DNA from: Lewinellaceae bacterium
GTDB taxonomy: Bacteria; Bacteroidota; Bacteroidia; Chitinophagales; Saprospiraceae
Length of the DNA: 41,029 nucleotides
Reading direction: 5' to 3'
Assembly (NCBI GenBank): GCA_020636445.1
Contig: JACJXV010000033.1
Coordinates: 1 to 41,029 of the forward strand
A model generated the notes under the pieces. It did not search any database and was not told the DNA's origin. It worked only from the letters and a program-made list of their open reading frames with translations. A program made the translations under genes and the position numbers. Positions 41,006-41,029 of this stretch are shown in pieces. How positions within the stretch are numbered: position 1 is the first letter of the stretch; each line of letters opens with the position of its first letter.

Positions 41006-41029
41006 CTGTCCCTGACCGGAGAGTAACCG

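Overview
The window looks like chromosomal DNA of a member of the Bacteroidota, most likely from the Saprospiria (Saprospiraceae, Lewinellaceae or Haliscomenobacteraceae). This is inferred from gene content: SprB-type repeats joined to an OmpA domain, caspase-like proteins, an ABC-2 permease fused to an M1 aminopeptidase, a DUF4199 protein, a BNR-repeat 'glycosyl hydrolase', and a few promoter-like TAnnTTTG boxes. There are no phage genes, transposases, integrases or recognisable tRNA/rRNA genes.

Layout. 1-270 holds hairpin-rich sequence ending in a strong intrinsic terminator, probably the 3' end of an RNA gene or transcript entering from the left. 460-6570 is housekeeping: an M48 lipoprotein peptidase, folE, a trkA-trkH potassium uptake operon on the minus strand, a small membrane protein and an anchored periplasmic protein of unknown function. 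6795-11343 is a two-gene operon of an ABC ATPase and a permease/M1 aminopeptidase fusion. Opposite it lies a large secreted BNR-repeat protein, followed by a TlpA-like thioredoxin and an LpxL-like acyltransferase.

16326-37059 is the most distinctive part. It contains a 1652-residue propeller/SprB/OmpA protein with an exact 459-bp tandem period, a divergent WD40-caspase protein, and a secreted coiled-coil and beta-rich protein. Next comes a plus-strand operon of a CHASE2 sensor, a FecR-like/Fn3-like/helical-repeat protein, an M48-like metallopeptidase with TPR-like repeats, and a second FecR/Fn3-like protein. A third FecR/Fn3 paralogue follows, broken by two single-base frameshifts at short homopolymer runs. 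Then come a caspase-EF-hand-TPR protein (minus strand) and, divergent from it, a second M48-TPR protein. Nearly every product has a signal peptide or membrane anchor, so I infer an envelope-located sensing and proteolysis module. Its function is unknown and is an inference from architecture and neighbourhood.

37231-41005 returns to ordinary genes: a patatin-like phospholipase, a DUF4199 membrane protein, and livM-livH of a branched-chain amino acid ABC importer whose remaining genes lie beyond the right edge.

Several intergenic gaps carry short tandem heptanucleotide repeats with different unit sequences. One gap holds a ~140-bp element with 22-bp imperfect inverted ends. Start codons were moved inward from the longest reading frame for eight genes, because an internal ATG begins a signal peptide or conserved domain, or because a promoter-like box lies inside the extension.
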